From: Candidatus Gallacutalibacter stercoravium
Lineage (GTDB): Bacteria > Bacillota > Clostridia > Oscillospirales > Acutalibacteraceae
Direction of reading: 5' to 3'
NCBI GenBank assembly: GCA_018716975.1
Contig: DVJE01000030.1
Coordinates: forward strand, 30,437 to 94,436
DNA: 64,000 nt
Under the pieces are notes generated by a model. It ran no database searches. It was not told the DNA's origin and saw only the letters and a program-made list of their open reading frames with translations. The position numbers and the translations under genes are program-made. Below, piece after piece: positions 59,829-64,000 of the stretch; position 1 is the stretch's first letter; every line of letters starts with the position of its first letter.

Positions 59829-62057
59829 TTACGTTTTCTCTTGCGATAGATAGGCGCATAAGGCCGTATAGCGCAAAGTTTTTCGGTTGTTTTCCACCAT
59901 AGTTTGAACGGTGCGCCGGGTGCCTACCATAATCATCTTCGATTTCGCCCGCGTGACGCCGGTATAAAGCAAATTGCGGTAATACAGCTGGCGAGGTCCG
60001 GGGTACATGGGCATCACCACGGCTTCAAACTCGTTTCCCTGGCTTTTATGCACGGTAACTGCGTAGGCCAGCTCTAAATCGGACGCCTGCTCTAAGTCAT
60101 AAACGGCCACGCGATCTTCATAACGCACCTGTAGGGTAGAAGCGGAGCGGTTGATAGAAATCAGCAGCCCCACATCCCCGTTAAACACTCCCTCACCCGG
60201 GGTGCCGTCGTCCTTTTCCCAAGGAATATCGTAATTATTGCGCACTTGCATCACCTTATCGCCTTCGCGCAGCAACGAGCCGTTTACCGTCAGCTCTCGT
60301 TTATCCCGCGAGGGCGCGTTGAGGGCTTTTTGCAGCTGCTTGTTAAGCTCCACTGTGCCCAGCTCTCCTTTGCGGCTGGGAGAAAGCACTTGAATATCCT
60401 TTGTAGGGGTATAACCATAGCTGGCAGGCAACCGGCGGGCACAAAGATCCACAATAGTGGCGCTGATCTCCCGGGGATCGGGGCAAGGTAAAAAGAAAAA
60501 GTCGTTGTTGCGCACATCCAGCAGCGGCATCTCCCCCTGCACAATGCGGTGCGCATTGGTGACGATTAGGCTTTGCATCGATTGGCGAAAAATTTCGGTC
60601 AACTGCACCACAGGAAAGCGTCCGGATGCAATTAAATCTCCTAATACATTGCCCGGCCCCACCGAAGGCAGCTGATCGCAGTCGCCCACCAGCACCAGGC
60701 GGCAACCCAGCGGCAACGCCCGCAAAAGGCCCTCAAAAACCGTAACGTCTACCATAGAAAGCTCGTCCACAATTAGGGCGTCGCAATCCAGCAAGTCTCG
60801 TTCATTTTTCGTAAACACCGGTTTATCTTGTTCATCCCAAGCCACTTCCAACAGCCGGTGGATGGTTTTCGCTTCTTTGCCCGTCAGTTCCGACATTCTC
60901 TGCGCTGCGCGGCCCGTTGGGGCGGCTAGATAAACCCGCTCGCCTTTTTTCTCTAAAATCTCAATAATTGCGTTTAGCGTAGTGGTTTTGCCTGTACCGG
61001 GGCCTCCTGTTAAAATCAGCATACCTTTGGCAAGCGCATCGGTAATGGCCTTTTTTTGCATTTCGGCATATTGGATCCCACGGGAAGCTTCAATCAGCTC
61101 CACCTCCCGTTCTATCCCGGTGATGCTTTGCGGTGGATAGCGCAGCAGCATCAGCAGCCTGCCGGCGCAATACACCTCGCTGCGGTGCATTGCTGGGCTA
61201 AACACAAAACAGCGCCCGTCAAGCTCGTCCGCCGTTACAGTGTTTTCCTCTATCATACGTTGCAGCAGTTCTTCCACCTGCTGCAACGGCACACCCAAAA
61301 AGCCCGCGGCCGCAGCCGCCAACTTATCGGCGGGCAGGCAGGTGTGCCCATTGCTCATATTGTGGCGAAGCACATACAAAATACCCGAACGAATCCGGCA
61401 CGCATCGTCCTGCGGCCGTTCCATTGCGGCCGCAATGGCGTCCACCCGTTCAAAGCTTACGCGCACCGGTTCTTCGCACAGCAGATAGGGATCGCTGCGC
61501 AGCAGATCCAGCGCCTGCGTTCCCCATTGCTTCCACACCCGCAGCGCCTCTTCGGGGGTAATTCCATATCCGCCCAGATAGACCATTACCTCACGGATTC
61601 CAAAGATATTGCGAAATTCCTGAGCGATTTTTTCAGCCTTTGCCTTCGTAATCCCCCGCACTGTACGCAGGCGTTCCGGCTCTTTTTCCATTACCTCTAG
61701 CGTCTTTTCACCAAAGGCATCCACCAGACGGGCCGCCGTAGCCGGACCGATTCCCTTTACCGCCCCAGAAGATAAATATTTTAAAATTGCAGAGGTGGAT
61801 TCCGGCATAAAATGTTCGCAAGCCTCCGCTTGAAACTGTGTGCCAAAGCTGGGGTGGTTTTTCCAGGTGCCGTATAAGCGCAGCTGCTCCCCCACGCTGA
61901 CCCCGGGCAAGATACCTACTACGGTAATGATTTCATCCTCTGCTGCAATTTCTAATACAGTATAGCCATTTTTTTCGTTGCGAAACACAATCTGTTCTAC
62001 CGAACCGGTCAGTTCCAATAAGCCGTTTTCTTCCATGCTTTTCACGGCCCGGGGCAC
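59829..62057 (-). CDS. recD2: ATP-dependent DNA helicase RecD2
   Basis: RecD2 is a 5'-to-3' SF1B helicase not tied to RecBC. The N-terminal OB-like part starts ELTGSVEQIVFRNEKNGYTV. Helix-hairpin-helix repeats follow (VKGIGPATAARLVDAFGE, VRGITKAKAEKIA). Walker A is GGPGTGKTTTLNAI, motif II DALIVDELSM, then VLVGDCDQLPSVGPG and the C-terminal VHKSQGNEFEAVVMP with TGVTRAK. The length of 742 residues fits. The GTG start lies six bases after GGGGGAG. It precedes comFC. Confidence 0.96.
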   Translation of the reverse strand: MPRAVKSMEENGLLELTGSVEQIVFRNEKNGYTVLEIAAEDEIITVVGILPGVSVGEQLRLYGTWKNHPSFGTQFQAEACEHFMPESTSAILKYLSSGAVKGIGPATAARLVDAFGEKTLEVMEKEPERLRTVRGITKAKAEKIAQEFRNIFGIREVMVYLGGYGITPEEALRVWKQWGTQALDLLRSDPYLLCEEPVRVSFERVDAIAAAMERPQDDACRIRSGILYVLRHNMSNGHTCLPADKLAAAAAGFLGVPLQQVEELLQRMIEENTVTADELDGRCFVFSPAMHRSEVYCAGRLLMLLRYPPQSITGIEREVELIEASRGIQYAEMQKKAITDALAKGMLILTGGPGTGKTTTLNAIIEILEKKGERVYLAAPTGRAAQRMSELTGKEAKTIHRLLEVAWDEQDKPVFTKNERDLLDCDALIVDELSMVDVTVFEGLLRALPLGCRLVLVGDCDQLPSVGPGNVLGDLIASGRFPVVQLTEIFRQSMQSLIVTNAHRIVQGEMPLLDVRNNDFFFLPCPDPREISATIVDLCARRLPASYGYTPTKDIQVLSPSRKGELGTVELNKQLQKALNAPSRDKRELTVNGSLLREGDKVMQVRNNYDIPWEKDDGTPGEGVFNGDVGLLISINRSASTLQVRYEDRVAVYDLEQASDLELAYAVTVHKSQGNEFEAVVMPMYPGPRQLYYRNLLYTGVTRAKSKMIMVGTRRTVQTMVENNRKTLRYTALCAYLSQEKT

Positions 62058-62197
62058 ACCGGGCTCCCCCTTTCCTTTAGCATTTGATACCGCACTGCTG
62101 TTGTTGCTAGTTTATTTTGTCACAAAAACACTGCCACCCAAAATCAGCCTTTTTCTACAGGAAACGGACGAATGGGGGCAAAGTATTTTTACTATAT

Positions 62198-62251
62198 AAA
62201 AACCTTCTCACCCCCCGCAGAAGGCCAAAAAAGGACATGCAGTGTCCTTTT
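62198..62251 (-). terminator. tandem terminators after the small membrane protein gene
   Basis: On the minus strand AAAAGGACA/TGTCCTTTT is followed by TTTTTT, and a second stem CCTTCT/AGAAGG is followed by TTTTTATAT. They lie in the 350-base gap between the small gene and recD2. The rest of the gap holds no gene. Confidence 0.8.
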
Positions 62252-62411
62252 CATGTAGAAAAGTCGTTTTTTGAAAAACATTCCATACCTTCGCCGAAGG
62301 GCGCACATAAGAGGAGCAAAGAAAGTTTTACGCACATTATTATAGCATAGGCATTTGCCAAAAACTAGACATTTGTTCGCCCCGCCTTTTGGTGCAGCGC
62401 CGGAGTAAAGG

Positions 62412-62795
62412 CTATACCTGATCCTCTTCTTGTTGCGCGATGGGGTAAAGGGGCTTTTTATCGCTAAAAAGAGCCTCAAATTCCGGCAGTGTTCTTATTT
62501 CCATAAAGCTGTAATCCTTTGCGATCAGTGTGCAAATCTTTCTGGTTTCTTCGTCCATATCGCAATCCAGGCAAATAACACGGGAATCACGCATGTCCCC
62601 CGCCCACCTGACCCGTTCCGCCGCACTGCGCAGCAGCAGTTCGGCCTCTTCGTTATGGCCGCGCACCGGAACTACAATCATAATCTCTTTCTCCCCCTTC
62701 ATGCGGAGAATCAGCAATACCGCGTGTTTAAAAATCTCCACAAACCCTAACAACATCAAAAAGACGCCCAGCACACCGCCAATAACCTCTAGCAT
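62412..62795 (-). CDS. hypothetical membrane-anchored protein
   Basis: A protein of 127 residues starts with a hydrophobic segment (EVIGGVLGVFLMLLGFVEIF) and continues with a cytoplasmic domain. The latter has IMIVVPVRGHNEEAELLLRSA and VICLDCDMDEETRKICTLIA. The alternating beta and alpha pattern and the acidic pocket recall a Rossmann or glycosyltransferase-like fold, but no catalytic motif is clear. The ATG follows AAAGGG by nine bases. It ends with tandem terminators. From memory, similar small proteins occur in Clostridia. Confidence 0.7.
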   Translation of the reverse strand: MLEVIGGVLGVFLMLLGFVEIFKHAVLLILRMKGEKEIMIVVPVRGHNEEAELLLRSAAERVRWAGDMRDSRVICLDCDMDEETRKICTLIAKDYSFMEIRTLPEFEALFSDKKPLYPIAQQEEDQV

Positions 62796-62804
62796 ATTCG
62801 TCAT

Positions 62805-63221
62805 CCCTTTCGGTTCAAAACGTTTACCCTCCGGCGGATCTGTGTTGCCGCCTATCGCATTCTCTTGATGCCATTATATGTTTCGGTCGTTTTTTTTGCC
62901 ACCGGAAACTTTTTTACCTTGGGGCAAACGGTTTCAACACAAAAATGCGGCCCAACATGCAGAGGCATTTACTTCTAATTTACAAAAGCTTATCGCAAAC
63001 CGACTTATAGGGCTACGGGCCAAAACAAAGAAACTGCGTCTTACCGTGGGTGTGGATATGATGACAGAACCTATAGAGCTAGAAACAGCAGATGCTTTGT
63101 CGATATCTCATATAAGCGTTGTAAATTCCGCCTTACCACATGCCAGTAATTGTCTATTACAAAAAACTGCCATTATCATTTGTAACGAAATCATTGCGTT
63201 TCTTTTTGTGCAAAATCGCCT
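62805..63221. other. intergenic stretch without a supported gene
   Basis: Roughly 415 bases between divergent small genes. One plus-strand frame of 115 codons (62878-63225) has no ribosome site and no recognisable motif. No RNA gene or repeat was seen. Confidence 0.4.
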
Positions 63222-63251
63222 TTGAAAAAAGCTGCTTTATTTTGGTATCCT
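63222..63251 (+). promoter_or_regulatory. candidate promoter of the small 85-residue protein gene
   Basis: TTGAAA, an 18-base spacer and TATCCT lie on the plus strand, about 75 bases before the start codon. Confidence 0.4.
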
Positions 63252-63326
63252 TTATATAAAGAGCGTGTAGTAAGTAGTACAGATGTGGTTGTTTGCTGCA
63301 TGTTTATTTTTGAGAACAGGAGATAA

Positions 63327-63584
63327 ATGCACAATATGAAACGGATCAAAGCGGCTTGTATTTGCCAAACCCTTCACTTTATGTTAAAAGAGGACGCACC
63401 TCATGATTGGGCGGCGCAACAGGTTGAAAAGGAAGTGGAACAATACAAGGCAAGCTTGGAGCGCAACCGAACAAAGCATAAAATTTTAGAGCAAACAGTT
63501 CAACCGGACGGTTCAATCATCATCAAAATTATGAAGCAATACAATTCTAGCCCTGTTGGAGATTATCTAAAAGAACAGCAATAA
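63327..63584 (+). CDS. small conserved protein of unknown function
   Basis: The 85-residue protein follows AGGAGATAA directly. It begins MHNMKRIKAACICQTLHFML and has a helical, charged middle (VEKEVEQYKASLERNRTKHK) and a conserved end (QPDGSIIIKIMKQYN, then GDYLKEQQ). From memory, very similar short proteins are frequent in Oscillospiraceae and lack a known role. It has a terminator of its own, so it is a separate small transcript. Confidence 0.85.
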   Translation: MHNMKRIKAACICQTLHFMLKEDAPHDWAAQQVEKEVEQYKASLERNRTKHKILEQTVQPDGSIIIKIMKQYNSSPVGDYLKEQQ

Positions 63585-63641
63585 GCGTGTGGCCAAGACG
63601 GCGTAAATCCAGCGAACGTCTTGGCCACACGCTTGTTTTTT
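63585..63641 (+). terminator. terminator of the small protein gene
   Basis: A perfect 16-base stem (GCGTGTGGCCAAGACG with CGTCTTGGCCACACGC) starts right after the stop codon and is followed by TTGTTTTTT. Confidence 0.92.
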
Positions 63642-63760
63642 GAAAGATTAACTATTAAAAGTCAACCCGAAAAATGACTGTTGGTGGTGAAAAAAGATTG
63701 CTCAAAAAAGGTATAGCAAAGCAGAGGCCGGAGAGGCCCCGGCTAACTATTAAACAAGGA

Positions 63761-64000
63761 TTAAGCTGCCAAACGGTATGTCGCTCTGGATTTCTCCAAG
63801 GCAAAAATTAAACGCACCAATTTCTTGGCAGCATGAGAGATGGCAATATTGTAGTGTTTTCCCTCCGCCCTCTTCTTGGCGAGATAATCGGCAAAAACCG
63901 GGTTCCAGTAGCAAACATACTTGGTTGCGTTGTAAAGTGCGTAGCGTAAGTATCGGGAACCACGCTTTTCCATGTGCGGGTAGCAATTTTTGAGCTGTCC
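63761..64000 (-). mobile_element. IS110-family transposase, C-terminal fragment (cut by window edge)
   Basis: The minus-strand frame is open to the window edge and reads GQLKNCYPHMEKRGSRYLRY, then ALYNATKYVCYWNPVF, ending with SHAAKKLVRLIFALEKSR and a stop. The KRGSRYLR motif and the Leu/Arg-rich end match the C-terminal transposase domain of IS110 elements. The body lies to the right, outside the window. Bases 63642-63760 include a hairpin (GCCGGAGAGGCCCCGGC) and probably the element's flank; no terminal repeat was defined. Confidence 0.85.

Noticed and set aside
62878..63225. Plus-strand open frame of 115 codons
   Set aside because: No ribosome site before the ATG, no recognisable motif, and composition unlike neighbouring genes.

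Overview
The window comes from a spore-forming member of the Firmicutes, class Clostridia, most like the Oscillospiraceae/Ruminococcaceae. This placement is inferred from gene order and family types; no search was run. Supporting signs are a yqfC-yqfD-phoH-ybeY-dgkA-era-yqzL-recO chain, a ylbJ-type spore gene, a PASTA-tailed SpoVD/FtsI-type transpeptidase, a T-box-controlled isoleucyl-tRNA synthetase, Shine-Dalgarno sites of the AGGAGG type and TTGACA/TATAAT promoters.

Layout. 1-2.7 kb: L-rhamnose catabolism on the minus strand (start of rhaA, rhaB, an AraC-type regulator). 2.8-7.9 kb: a lone polyprenyl-phosphate sugar transferase, trmB and an amylosucrase-like GH13 protein. 8-20.5 kb: a minus-strand division and cell-wall cluster in the order mraZ, rsmH, ftsL, PASTA transpeptidase, a Mur-ligase-like remnant, mraY, ftsW, murG, murA, ftsQ, ftsZ. 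murC, murD, murE, murF and ftsA are absent from it. 20.8-28.9 kb: a coiled-coil protein, coaD, rsmD, uvrC, HPr, then trmD, rimM, khpA, rpsP, ffh and ylxM. 28.9-31.1 kb: an accessory patch with an erm-type leader and attenuator in front of an internally deleted erm gene, an acetyltransferase and a DUF1989 protein. 31.4-44.3 kb: ileS with its T-box, ypmS, mutS2, recO, yqzL, era, dgkA, ybeY, phoH, yqfD and yqfC. 44.3-58.8 kb: ylbJ, a small Cys protein, a second acetyltransferase, a GH78 alpha-L-rhamnosidase, a MATE exporter, folD, an esterase, a CNNM/CorC protein, htpG, a small membrane protein, an APH-fold kinase and mreB. 58.8-64 kb: comFC, recD2, two small unknown proteins and the 3' end of an IS110-type transposase cut by the window edge.

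How the parts fit. Most of the window is housekeeping: peptidoglycan precursor supply and septum building, translation and tRNA modification, the SRP system, and DNA repair. The GH78 enzyme would release L-rhamnose that rhaB and rhaA then process, although the two loci lie about 45 kb apart. Regulation visible in the sequence includes a four-repeat MraZ operator, the Ile T-box, the macrolide-type attenuator and many strong promoters and terminators.

The most unusual items are the erm attenuator with a +X+ leader peptide left in front of a gene that lost its catalytic core, a Mur-ligase-like protein without a P-loop inside the division cluster, and an amylosucrase-like protein whose third catalytic Asp is replaced by Asn and which carries a Lys/Ala-rich N-terminal tail.
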